From contig JAOTST010000128.1 of NCBI GenBank assembly GCA_029864785.1, positions 1-5,537 on the forward strand: DNA of 5,537 nucleotides, read 5' to 3'. Every line of letters starts with the position of its first letter. Position 1 is the first letter of the stretch. This document shows positions 1 to 5,537 of this stretch, piece after piece. This DNA comes from Chromatiales bacterium. Its GTDB lineage: Bacteria; Pseudomonadota; Gammaproteobacteria; Thiohalomonadales; Thiohalomonadaceae. Position numbers and translations under genes: made by a program. The notes under the pieces are model-generated. The model was not told the DNA's origin. It did not search any database and saw only the letters and a list, made by a program, of their open reading frames with translations.

Positions 1-670
1 CATAGATGGAGAGCATGGTGAGTGCCACGTGGACATTTTCAAGAATGTTGTTGTGGCTCAACATCACGCCTTTGGGGCGTCCAGTCGTTCCTGATGTATA
101 GACGACGGTGGCTAGTGAGTTTGGATCGCTACTCTCTAAAGTGATCTCTGGAGGGATGTGGGGAAGCACCTCACAAAGAGGGGTAACTGTGCAAAATTCA
201 CCTTCAGTATCTTCTCCTCCATCCTGAATAAAGACATTTTGTAGAGTGGTATCTTCATCGATGGTCGGGGCGATGCGCTTCCAGCGCGCCACATCCTGAA
301 GCAGTAGACACTTTACCGCGGCATCTTTAATGATGTAGGCGATATTGTCGGCGCGGTCATCGGTATAGAGTGGAATGATCACCAGGCCAAGGCCGAGAGC
401 GGCCTGTTCAAAGGAGATCCATTCAACCCCATTTTTAAGGCTTAGCGCAACACGATCACCTATTCCTAAGTTCTCTTTCTTGAGAACAGCCTGCCAACGT
501 GCGATAGAGTCGGACATCTCTCGCCAACTAAAATCTTCCCACTGCTCCGTATGACGATTAAATTGGGTATAGGCGACTTTGTCGGGTGAGCGCTTGGCGC
601 GAACATTAAAAAGGCCATGAAGCGTCTTTGCTTCATCGATGTAAATAAGGTTTTCTCTATGCTGTTCCAC
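1..670 (-). CDS. Long-chain acyl-CoA synthetase (AMP-forming), N-terminal part
   Basis: I translated this frame by hand: it is open for 223 codons from a GTG at 670 to the window edge, so the C-terminal part is missing. The product belongs to the ANL adenylating superfamily, which activates a carboxylic acid with ATP to an acyl-adenylate and transfers it to CoA. The key evidence is the phosphate-binding signature YTSGTTGRPKGVMLSH at residues 191-206. Upstream are the usual N-terminal elements: GDRVALSLKNGVEW at 71-84 and a proline-ended hydrophobic stretch, LGLVIIPLYT, at 94-103. The start is supported by AGGAG five bases upstream; an in-frame GTG two codons earlier lies inside that ribosome-binding site, and a stop lies just above it. 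It follows purC by 31 bases on the same strand and may be co-transcribed. The sequence resembles the long-chain fatty acid ligase branch, but substrate specificity depends on regions outside the window, so I give no symbol. Confidence 0.93.
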   Translation of the reverse strand, partial: MEQHRENLIYIDEAKTLHGLFNVRAKRSPDKVAYTQFNRHTEQWEDFSWREMSDSIARWQAVLKKENLGIGDRVALSLKNGVEWISFEQAALGLGLVIIPLYTDDRADNIAYIIKDAAVKCLLLQDVARWKRIAPTIDEDTTLQNVFIQDGGEDTEGEFCTVTPLCEVLPHIPPEITLESSDPNSLATVVYTSGTTGRPKGVMLSHNNILENVHVALTMLSIY

Positions 671-675
671 AAGCA

Positions 676-680
676 CTCCT
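676..680 (-). promoter_or_regulatory. Ribosome binding site of the acyl-CoA synthetase
   Basis: The minus strand reads AGGAG, then five bases, then GTG at 670. This fixes the GTG as the start, because no ATG lies between the upstream in-frame stop and the conserved coding region. The surrounding 31-base spacer after purC is otherwise A/T-rich and shows no hairpin. Confidence 0.7.
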
Positions 681-701
681 GCCTATTATGTTATTTTTAT
701 T

Positions 702-1415
702 TTAATCGAGATCGACTCCAAGACGATGAGCAACCTCTTCGTAAGCTTCGACCACGCCACCGAGTCCTTGACGGAAACGGTCTTTATCGAGCTTTTCACG
801 GGTATCGATATCCCACAATCGGCAGCCATCGGGAGTGAACTCATCACCGAGTAGAACTTCACCGTTGTAGCGGCCAAACTCAAGTTTGTAATCAACGAGT
901 ATCATGTTGGCATCTTTAAAGAGTTTGCTAAGAATGTCATTCACTTGGAAGGTGAGTGCTTTCATTTTCTCTATCTCATCTTCATTGGCCCAGCCAAAAG
1001 TTTTGATGTGGTAGTCGTTGATCATGGGGTCATGTAATTCGTCATTTTTAAGGAAGAATTCAAAGGTCGCTGGGATGAGATCCATACCATCTTCAACGCC
1101 CAGACGTCGCACTAGCGAACCGGTAGCAATATTACGGATAACACACTCAACCGGCATCATATCGAGATTTTTAACCAGACACTCGTCATCTGCGATAATT
1201 TTATCGTGCTGGGTTGGAATACCCGCCTCTTCAAGTTTTTGCATAATGAAGGCATTAAACTTGTTGTTGACGATGCCCTTGCGTTCAAGCTGTTCAATTT
1301 TCTCGCCGTCAAAGGCGGAGGTATCGTTGCGAAAGTGGAGAATCAGTCGCTCAGGATCGTCGGTAGTGTAGACCGATTTAGCCTTACCTCTATAGAGTTC
1401 TGCTCTCTTTTCCAT
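702..1415 (-). CDS. purC: Phosphoribosylaminoimidazole-succinocarboxamide synthase (SAICAR synthetase)
   Basis: PurC catalyses the ATP-dependent joining of aspartate to CAIR to give SAICAR, a cytoplasmic step of de novo purine synthesis. The 237-residue product has the same length as E. coli PurC and aligns with it from end to end by eye. Visible family blocks are ELYRGKAK at residues 6-13 (nucleotide-binding strand), RNDTSAFDG at 29-37, PVECVIRN at 88-95, GSLVRRLG at 99-106, VDYKLEFG at 174-181 and [12 protein letters not shown] at 191-202. The C-terminus RLGVDLD also matches the family end, so the gene is intact. The ATG at 1415 gives the expected ELYRGK start; the nearest purine-rich stretch, GAGG, is 12 bases upstream, farther than usual. 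It lies 70 bases after the metallo-hydrolase gene and 31 before the acyl-CoA synthetase. The neighbours have no obvious purine role; the order is a conserved synteny rather than a pathway operon. Confidence 0.98.
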   Translation of the reverse strand: MEKRAELYRGKAKSVYTTDDPERLILHFRNDTSAFDGEKIEQLERKGIVNNKFNAFIMQKLEEAGIPTQHDKIIADDECLVKNLDMMPVECVIRNIATGSLVRRLGVEDGMDLIPATFEFFLKNDELHDPMINDYHIKTFGWANEDEIEKMKALTFQVNDILSKLFKDANMILVDYKLEFGRYNGEVLLGDEFTPDGCRLWDIDTREKLDKDRFRQGLGGVVEAYEEVAHRLGVDLD

Positions 1416-1453
1416 GGTGAATCATAGCCTCAATATTAATAGTGAATGGTGAA

Positions 1454-1459
1454 ATTATA
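1454..1459 (-). promoter_or_regulatory. Candidate -10 box of a purC promoter
   Basis: The minus strand carries an exact TATAAT in the 70-base gap between the metallo-hydrolase and purC. Transcription would begin near 1447, leaving a leader of about 30 bases. The -35 side is weak: the best match is TTCCTA with an 18-base spacer, sharing three of six consensus positions. The flanks are A/T-rich. No PurR-type palindrome was seen. This suggests a secondary promoter within the dapA-to-purC cluster, but it is inferred from motif match alone. Confidence 0.45.
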
Positions 1460-1485
1460 GCGATTTAATATGTTAAATAGGAACC

Positions 1486-2250
1486 TTATATGGAAATTTC
1501 GCACCAGTCGAGTCCTAGCTCTTGATCGGCAACAATAATCTGCTCTTTAGGGCGTTGGCAGGCGTTATTTAGTGCATTGATCGCATGCTCTGGGCGGTTG
1601 TTTTTCTCACTCAGATGAGCCACAACAAGATGTTGCAGGCGACCAGTATCAATTTTTTTGAGTAGTGCTGCAGATTGTTGATTATTGAGATGCCCCAAAT
1701 CACTGTTTACACGAGCCTGTAAGCTGGGTGGATAGGGACCTTCTCGTAACATCTGTAGATCGTGGTTGGCCTCCAGAATGAGGGCGTCGCATCCATCTAG
1801 GTTCTCTTCAATATGCGGAGTGATCATGCCAGTATCGGTCAAAACCCCCAGCTTTTTACCACTATTCTGGAAGGTAAACTGGCACGCTTCTCGGGCATCG
1901 TGAGGCACTGGAAAAGGGGTGATAGTCAGATCGCCAATAGTGAATGGTGAGTGGCAACAGATGAAGTGGTGTTGAGGGATATTCCCCATGCGGTGGGGTA
2001 TCCAACTGCCTCGCGTCATGTAGACGGGGATATGGTATTTACGTACAAACGGCCCAATTCCCGATATATGATCGCCATGCTCGTGGGTGACTAGAATGGC
2101 ACTCAATTCAGCGGGCTTGGTCCCCACGCGTTCAAGACGTCGTTCGGTCTCTTTTATCGTAAAACCACAGTCGAGCATGATAGTGGTTGAGTCGGATTGA
2201 ATGAGCGTCGCATTCCCTTTGCTACCGCTTCCAAGTATGGCGAACCGCAT
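1486..2250 (-). CDS. MBL-fold metallo-hydrolase, YycJ/WalJ-like
   Basis: This 254-residue protein has the full metal-binding set of the metallo-beta-lactamase fold. The core motif HEHGDH at residues 56-61 gives H56, H58, D60 and H61; H117 (in PVPHDA), D139 (in LTDTG) and H212 (in AHLSEKNN) complete a two-metal site. The N-terminus MRFAILGSGSKGNATLI, the EANHD block at 160-164, the GPYP block at 171-174 and the GHLNN block at 186-190 are typical of the YycJ/WalJ family. Relatives in Firmicutes sit beside the WalRK cell-wall regulators and are thought to be nucleases or phosphodiesterases; the biochemical substrate in gammaproteobacteria is not established to my knowledge. There is no signal peptide, so it should be cytoplasmic. 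It starts 10 bases after the bamC stop without a clear Shine-Dalgarno, which suggests translational coupling. A similar gene lies between bamC and purC in Pseudomonas (recalled). Confidence 0.93.
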   Translation of the reverse strand: MRFAILGSGSKGNATLIQSDSTTIMLDCGFTIKETERRLERVGTKPAELSAILVTHEHGDHISGIGPFVRKYHIPVYMTRGSWIPHRMGNIPQHHFICCHSPFTIGDLTITPFPVPHDAREACQFTFQNSGKKLGVLTDTGMITPHIEENLDGCDALILEANHDLQMLREGPYPPSLQARVNSDLGHLNNQQSAALLKKIDTGRLQHLVVAHLSEKNNRPEHAINALNNACQRPKEQIIVADQELGLDWCEISI

Positions 2251-2260
2251 TGTTGATATG

Positions 2261-3244
2261 CTAGATATGGTCTCTAATAGCCTTGAGAACGTACACTTTT
2301 TTGGCAGGACTCATTGTCTCACCGGTGATTGATATTACGCTCTGCTCGCCTTTCGATTCGATATGAACCTCAAAGGGTTTTCCCTTCTTAATTTTATCGC
2401 CAAATATATAGCGATCCAGTGGGCCACGTTTTGCATCGAGGTCTTCCAGGAAGTCAACCTCCGTTACAAAGTAGATGCCCTTGGCACGATCTTGATCACT
2501 GATAAGAATACTAGCCTTTTCAAGAGCGATACCGACCCTACGCCAGGTTCGTTTAAAATCTTCTGCAATAATCAGACTTTCGTTATTGATGTTGTATTTG
2601 GATACACGTTTTTTATTTACTGAGAGCTTGCTTTGTTCTCTATCGAGATAGTCAGCAATTTGGTGAAGAAATTCGACCTCAAGATCTTTGTCGCGTTCAC
2701 GGCTGATCCATTTAGGCTTATCCCCACCCGTATCTGTTGCGATGGCACCGTAGTGGGTAATGTAGATCTCCAGTTTTTTAGAATCTTTTTCCGCTTTTTC
2801 AATTCTCAGGCGAAACTTATTTTTGGTATCGGATGCAAAGCGCTGATCATCACCAACAAACCATGATGTTTCGATAATGCCATGCGCCTTGTTTTTAACT
2901 CGCAGCTTAATCTGAGTCTCTTGCCAGAATTTTAGCAAGTTACCCCATATATTTTCAGGATTGCCCGTTACCCGAATCCAGTAGTTATCGCCATCGCGTA
3001 GTAGCTCAACATACTCGGGTTCTTGCAGGACTCGTTTCTCTATGACCTGTGAAGAGCGAGTGATATTGGGCTCAGGAATAACGAGCAGCCCAGAGTCTTT
3101 TGGTACACTTAAATTAGGCGGAATTTCGAGTGCAGCAGGACTTTCACTTAAGACACTCTGTTTATCTTTGCCAAAGCCAAAATATGAGCAGCCTGTGAGC
3201 AGAGAGAGGGAGAGAACTATTCCTACCAGTTTCAAATAAGACAT
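2261..3244 (-). CDS. bamC: Outer membrane protein assembly factor BamC (NlpB-type lipoprotein)
   Basis: BamC is a lipoprotein subunit of the BAM complex, which inserts beta-barrel proteins into the outer membrane. The 327-residue product starts with a lipoprotein signal peptide: K5, a hydrophobic core at 6-16, and the lipobox L16-T17-G18-C19. Ser at +2 (S20) fits sorting to the outer membrane. Residues 20-70 form a proline-containing, probably unstructured segment including ALEIPPNLSVP, the part that wraps BamD in E. coli. Two similar alpha/beta domains follow, roughly 76-205 and 222-326, joined by a lysine-rich linker. The length is slightly below the 344 residues of E. coli BamC. Identification rests on this architecture and on the position directly after dapA (5-base gap), the place where E. 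coli has nlpB/dapX. Overall sequence is divergent, as is usual for this family. It should be co-transcribed with dapA. Confidence 0.92.
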   Translation of the reverse strand: MSYLKLVGIVLSLSLLTGCSYFGFGKDKQSVLSESPAALEIPPNLSVPKDSGLLVIPEPNITRSSQVIEKRVLQEPEYVELLRDGDNYWIRVTGNPENIWGNLLKFWQETQIKLRVKNKAHGIIETSWFVGDDQRFASDTKNKFRLRIEKAEKDSKKLEIYITHYGAIATDTGGDKPKWISRERDKDLEVEFLHQIADYLDREQSKLSVNKKRVSKYNINNESLIIAEDFKRTWRRVGIALEKASILISDQDRAKGIYFVTEVDFLEDLDAKRGPLDRYIFGDKIKKGKPFEVHIESKGEQSVISITGETMSPAKKVYVLKAIRDHI

Positions 3245-3249
3245 CTAGG

Positions 3250-4125
3250 TTAGAGTGCTCCAGCTGTAACGATTGCATCGCGTAATGGTTGATGGAACTC
3301 TGTGGCCAATGGTGTGAGAGGAAGACGGATGCCCTCAGTGATTTTACCCATTTCGTACATTGCCCACTTCACTGGAATAGGGTTGGCTTCAAGGAAGAGG
3401 TTCTTGTGCAGCGCAAGCAGTGTCTCGTTGATCGCATTGGCGGTCTCAAAGTCACCCTCAAGGGCGGCGGCCAGCATTTTATGCATCTTGGCGGGGGCCA
3501 CATTAGCGGTCACCGAGATGCCGCCACGTGCACCAAGGCGAATCAGATCCAGCGTTGTGCCATCGTCGCCACTATAGACCTCCATACGGTCTCCAAGGCG
3601 GTTGATCAGTTCTTCACCACGAGCCATATCGCCCGTTGCATCCTTAATACCGACAATATTGCTGATATCGGCAAGACGCTCGGTGGTCTCATTCAACATG
3701 TCACATGCGGTACGCCCCGGTACGTTGTAGAGGATCTGTGGAATAGCGACCGTTTCAGCAATCATTTTATAGTGCTGATAGAGTCCTTCTTGTGAAGGTT
3801 TATTATAGTATGGGGTGACCAGTAGACAGGCATCAGCCCCCCCGGCCTTGGCACACTCAGTCAACATGATCGCCTCGCGAGTGGAATTGGCACCGGTACC
3901 GGCAATAACCGGAATCTTGCCCTCGACCATCGCTACGGTATCGGCGATCAGCTTGCAGTGCTCTTTTTCATCGAGTGTGGCCGATTCGCCCGTGGTACCG
4001 GCGATGACAATCGCGTCGGTACCGGCATCTAGATGAAACTCTACGAGCCCTTCGAGGCTCACGTTATCGACACCACCATCCTCATGCATGGGTGTGACGA
4101 TGGCGACCATACTGCCTTGGAACAT
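3250..4125 (-). CDS. dapA: 4-hydroxy-tetrahydrodipicolinate synthase
   Basis: DapA condenses pyruvate with aspartate-semialdehyde, the first committed step to diaminopimelate (for peptidoglycan) and lysine; it is a cytoplasmic TIM barrel. The chosen ATG at 4125 gives 291 residues starting MFQGSMVAIVTPM, against 292 in E. coli. A longer reading from an ATG at 4188 would add 21 residues (MFYPTLTS...) that do not resemble the family and would overlap the probable promoter. The catalytic residues fall at the same numbers as in E. coli: T44, Y107, Y133, R138 and the Schiff-base lysine K161. Both family signatures are visible: the GTTGES region at 43-48 and the YNVPGRTACD to GIKDATGD region at 133-166. 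Of the lysine feedback site, S48, A49, H56, N80, E84 and Y106 are kept, while position 53 is Glu instead of His. No lysine riboswitch fits in the short leader. It is the first gene of the minus-strand cluster and is divergent from gcvR. Confidence 0.98.
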   Translation of the reverse strand: MFQGSMVAIVTPMHEDGGVDNVSLEGLVEFHLDAGTDAIVIAGTTGESATLDEKEHCKLIADTVAMVEGKIPVIAGTGANSTREAIMLTECAKAGGADACLLVTPYYNKPSQEGLYQHYKMIAETVAIPQILYNVPGRTACDMLNETTERLADISNIVGIKDATGDMARGEELINRLGDRMEVYSGDDGTTLDLIRLGARGGISVTANVAPAKMHKMLAAALEGDFETANAINETLLALHKNLFLEANPIPVKWAMYEMGKITEGIRLPLTPLATEFHQPLRDAIVTAGAL

Positions 4126-4159
4126 ATCTGCAAAATATCCTAAATGGAGTGAGGAGCGA

Positions 4160-4188
4160 ATGTTACTTGTCAGGGTGGGGTAAAACAA
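4160..4188 (-). promoter_or_regulatory. Candidate sigma-70 promoter of dapA
   Basis: On the minus strand TTGTTT (4188-4183, three of six -35 positions) is followed after exactly 17 bases by TAACAT (4165-4160, four of six -10 positions). Transcription would start near 4153, giving a leader of about 28 bases before the ATG at 4125. The placement is sensible and argues against the longer dapA start at 4188, but the match is modest and could be chance. Confidence 0.35.
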
Positions 4189-4300
4189 GCGTGATAACGA
4201 GAATTATTGGCGATTTTGCTTCTGTGACAGGCCGGTTTCAGATAACCTTAATCACTCTTGTTTGTTTTAAGATTATGGATAGTGCCTTGCACGTCCAGTA

Positions 4301-4306
4301 GAGGAG
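4301..4306 (+). promoter_or_regulatory. Ribosome binding site of gcvR
   Basis: GAGGAG lies seven bases before the ATG at 4314, a near-ideal Shine-Dalgarno and the strongest in the window. It confirms the gcvR start. Confidence 0.8.
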
Positions 4307-4313
4307 CTAAAGG

Positions 4314-4853
4314 ATGTCAAACAACCACTATCTGGTGATCTCGGCGATAGGCAGTGATCGTCCCGGCCTGGTCGATCAACTCACTCAACCGATTCAAGAG
4401 AGTAGCGGTAATATTCTTGATAGTCGAATGACGGTGTTGGGCGGTGAGTTTGCCATTTTGATGCTGGTTGAGGGTGGGTGGGATACCATTGCCCGTCTTG
4501 AGGAGTTGCTGTCAACCCTACAGGAGCCGATGGCACTGACGATTACAACTAAGCGAACCGAATCAAAACCGGCCACCGAGCCCGTTCTGCCCTATATGGT
4601 CAGTGTTGTTGCACTCGACCACCCTGGCATTGTTAATCAGCTCTCAGGATTCTTCTCAACTCGCCAGATCAATATCCAGAGCCTCGAAACCGATGGTTAC
4701 CACGCCGCACACACCGGTACATCAATGTTTGCAGTTAATATGAATGTACAGATCCCCGCAAAGCAGTCGATCGTGGCACTGCGTACCGAGTTCTTTGAGT
4801 TTTGTGATGGGCTCAATCTAGATGCAATTCTGGAGCCGCTGAAGGGAAATTAG
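4314..4853 (+). CDS. gcvR: Glycine cleavage system regulator GcvR, two ACT domains
   Basis: The 179-residue protein consists of two ACT ligand-binding domains, about residues 5-80 and 93-175, each opening with the typical D-[RH]-P-G turn: DRPG at 15-18 and DHPG at 102-105. The block QSLETDGYHAAHTGTSMF at 122-139 is typical of the GcvR branch of ACT proteins. There is no DNA-binding domain. In E. coli GcvR represses the glycine cleavage genes by binding the activator GcvA, with glycine releasing it; whether a GcvA partner exists here cannot be seen, so the role is carried over from the family. The position, divergent from dapA, is the same as in E. coli. A strong ribosome-binding site supports the start. 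It is followed by an unrelated sensor gene after 86 bases, with no visible terminator between. Confidence 0.93.
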   Translation: MSNNHYLVISAIGSDRPGLVDQLTQPIQESSGNILDSRMTVLGGEFAILMLVEGGWDTIARLEELLSTLQEPMALTITTKRTESKPATEPVLPYMVSVVALDHPGIVNQLSGFFSTRQINIQSLETDGYHAAHTGTSMFAVNMNVQIPAKQSIVALRTEFFEFCDGLNLDAILEPLKGN

Positions 4854-4939
4854 CCGCTCACCCTGAATGAACTACCAAGAATTTATGCTGATTTACGCTA
4901 TTATGATAACAACGGGCGGAGAGAAGAGGGGGGTGTTGC
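4854..4939 (+). other. Spacer between gcvR and the sensor gene
   Basis: The 86 bases contain no gene. TATTAT (4899-4904) and TATGAT (4902-4907) both resemble a -10 box, but no acceptable -35 lies 16-18 bases upstream. A separate promoter for the sensor gene is therefore possible but unproven. No hairpin plus U-tract was found after gcvR, so read-through from gcvR is also possible. Confidence 0.4.
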
Positions 4940-5537
4940 GTGTCATTTAGATTTAAAATCACATTGCTGGTATCGATACTCTCCCTACTTCTATTGTCGC
5001 TCACATCCTATTTTTTCTACCAAATGGGCAACGATAGTCGACAGGCAGAGATTGATCAGCTGCGTTATCGGGTGAGTGACCACCTCAATCGAGCCGCCGC
5101 CATTCAGGCGGTTGAGCGAGGTGTCGGAAATACCATTGTTGGTGGTAATCGTAATTTGCTACCACTATTTCGCAAACTGCATACCCGTGGAGATGAACAG
5201 GTTGATCAGGCGGAGATTGTCGCAAAAAAAATTCTTGCGCGGGGCTTTATTGCTACGGACTTCGAGGAACGATTTACCAAATGGCAAAGGGATATGAAAT
5301 CCTTCCATCTGCAGCGTTCTAATGTCGAAGCAGGAATTTCTGAATCGAAGGATTGGTTTGAAGCAGCCAGTCGCAATATAGAGAATGAGTTTGATCTGCG
5401 GGATTCCGCCTTTACGCCTCTCAATCTTCCGGAGGCGATTCTCTATGCCAATACAGTGCTGCGCCCAAATATTGCCACACTGGCAGAGTATGCCGGTCGA
5501 GAAAGAGGCGTCATCGGAAATGTTATTGCATCGGGTA
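4940..5537 (+). CDS. Membrane-anchored sensory protein with NIT-like extracytoplasmic domain, N-terminal part
   Basis: I translated this frame by hand; it is open for 199 codons to the window edge. GTG at 4940 is the only start codon between an in-frame stop at 4907-4909 and the membrane segment, and it has a purine-rich site (AGAGGGGGG, 4925-4933) just upstream. After a short basic start (SFRFK), residues 7-27 form one transmembrane helix. The rest is predicted extracytoplasmic and helical. Two similar motifs frame it: QAVERGVGN at 56-64 and AGRERGVIGN at 185-194. Paired ERG and GRERG motifs on helices are typical of the NIT (nitrate/nitrite-sensing) domain found in chemoreceptors, histidine kinases and cyclic-di-GMP enzymes. 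WFEAASRNIE at 139-148 fits the same type. A second membrane helix and the output domain should follow outside the window, so the output (methyl-accepting, kinase or GGDEF/EAL) is unknown. Assignment to NIT is by eye; another four-helix sensor domain is possible, and the ligand need not be nitrate. Confidence 0.8.
   Translation, partial: MSFRFKITLLVSILSLLLLSLTSYFFYQMGNDSRQAEIDQLRYRVSDHLNRAAAIQAVERGVGNTIVGGNRNLLPLFRKLHTRGDEQVDQAEIVAKKILARGFIATDFEERFTKWQRDMKSFHLQRSNVEAGISESKDWFEAASRNIENEFDLRDSAFTPLNLPEAILYANTVLRPNIATLAEYAGRERGVIGNVIASG

Larger units (their letters stand above)
4126..4313. other. Divergent intergenic region between dapA and gcvR
   Basis: This 188-base region separates the two divergent starts and must hold promoters for both. 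I see no open reading frame with family resemblance, no long palindrome and no hairpin with a U-tract. The gcvR side is A/T-rich around 4240-4275 but offers no convincing -35/-10 pair. The dapA side has the candidate listed separately. It is too short to hold a lysine riboswitch as well as both promoters. Confidence 0.7.

Noticed and set aside
671..701. Terminator after purC, suggested by the A/T-rich tract.
   Set aside because: The tract lacks a preceding GC-rich stem on the minus strand; it is only an A/T-rich spacer.
2363..2866. Plus-strand open frames (86 and 77 codons) opposite bamC.
   Set aside because: They are antisense to the intact bamC frame, with hydrophobic low-information translations and no ribosome-binding site.
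3289..3795. A 168-codon open frame on the plus strand opposite dapA.
   Set aside because: It is antisense to a fully conserved dapA, and its translation is cysteine- and histidine-rich with no recognisable domain; it is a shadow of dapA.
4126..4188. N-terminal extension of dapA from an upstream in-frame ATG (21 extra residues).
   Set aside because: The extension has no family resemblance, the ATG at 4125 matches the E. coli start exactly, and the extra bases overlap the candidate promoter.
4126..4313. Lysine or glycine riboswitch in the dapA/gcvR intergenic region.
   Set aside because: The region is 188 bases and must also hold two promoters; I saw no conserved aptamer-like helices.
4854..4939. 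Rho-independent terminator after gcvR.
   Set aside because: No GC-rich hairpin followed by a T-run was found.
5206..5424. Minus-strand open frame (72 codons) inside the sensor gene.
   Set aside because: The plus-strand frame is continuous, with a membrane segment and sensor motifs; the minus frame is a shadow.

Overview
The window looks like ordinary chromosome from a gammaproteobacterium of moderate GC. It carries the dapA-bamC-(metallo-hydrolase)-purC block on the minus strand with gcvR divergent on the plus strand. From memory, gcvR/dapA/bamC/purC is the arrangement in Escherichia coli, and a metallo-beta-lactamase-fold gene between bamC and purC is the Pseudomonas-type arrangement. The extra gene argues for a gammaproteobacterium outside the Enterobacterales. 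The species cannot be named from this sequence.

Minus strand, in order of transcription (right to left): dapA (4125-3250, lysine/diaminopimelate synthesis), bamC (3244-2261, outer-membrane assembly lipoprotein), a YycJ/WalJ-like MBL-fold hydrolase (2250-1486), purC (1415-702, purine synthesis), and the N-terminal 223 codons of an acyl-CoA synthetase that leaves the window at base 1. Gaps are 5, 10, 70 and 31 bases. The first three genes are almost certainly one transcript. The 70-base gap before purC holds an exact TATAAT, so purC and the ligase may also have their own promoter.

Plus strand: a 188-base divergent intergenic region (4126-4313) precedes gcvR (4314-4853), a two-ACT-domain regulator. 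After an 86-base gap comes a GTG-initiated gene (4940 onward) that runs off the right edge. It encodes an N-terminal membrane anchor and an extracytoplasmic helical sensor region resembling the NIT (nitrate/nitrite-sensing) fold. Its output domain is outside the window.

The two edge genes both start with GTG and are easily missed by ATG-only gene calling. No gene-free stretch exceeds 300 bases. I saw no RNA gene, mobile element, CRISPR array or convincing terminator. I found no previously undescribed system. The points most worth checking are the identity of the sensor protein, the break in synteny after gcvR, and a 15-base repeat at the purC promoter.
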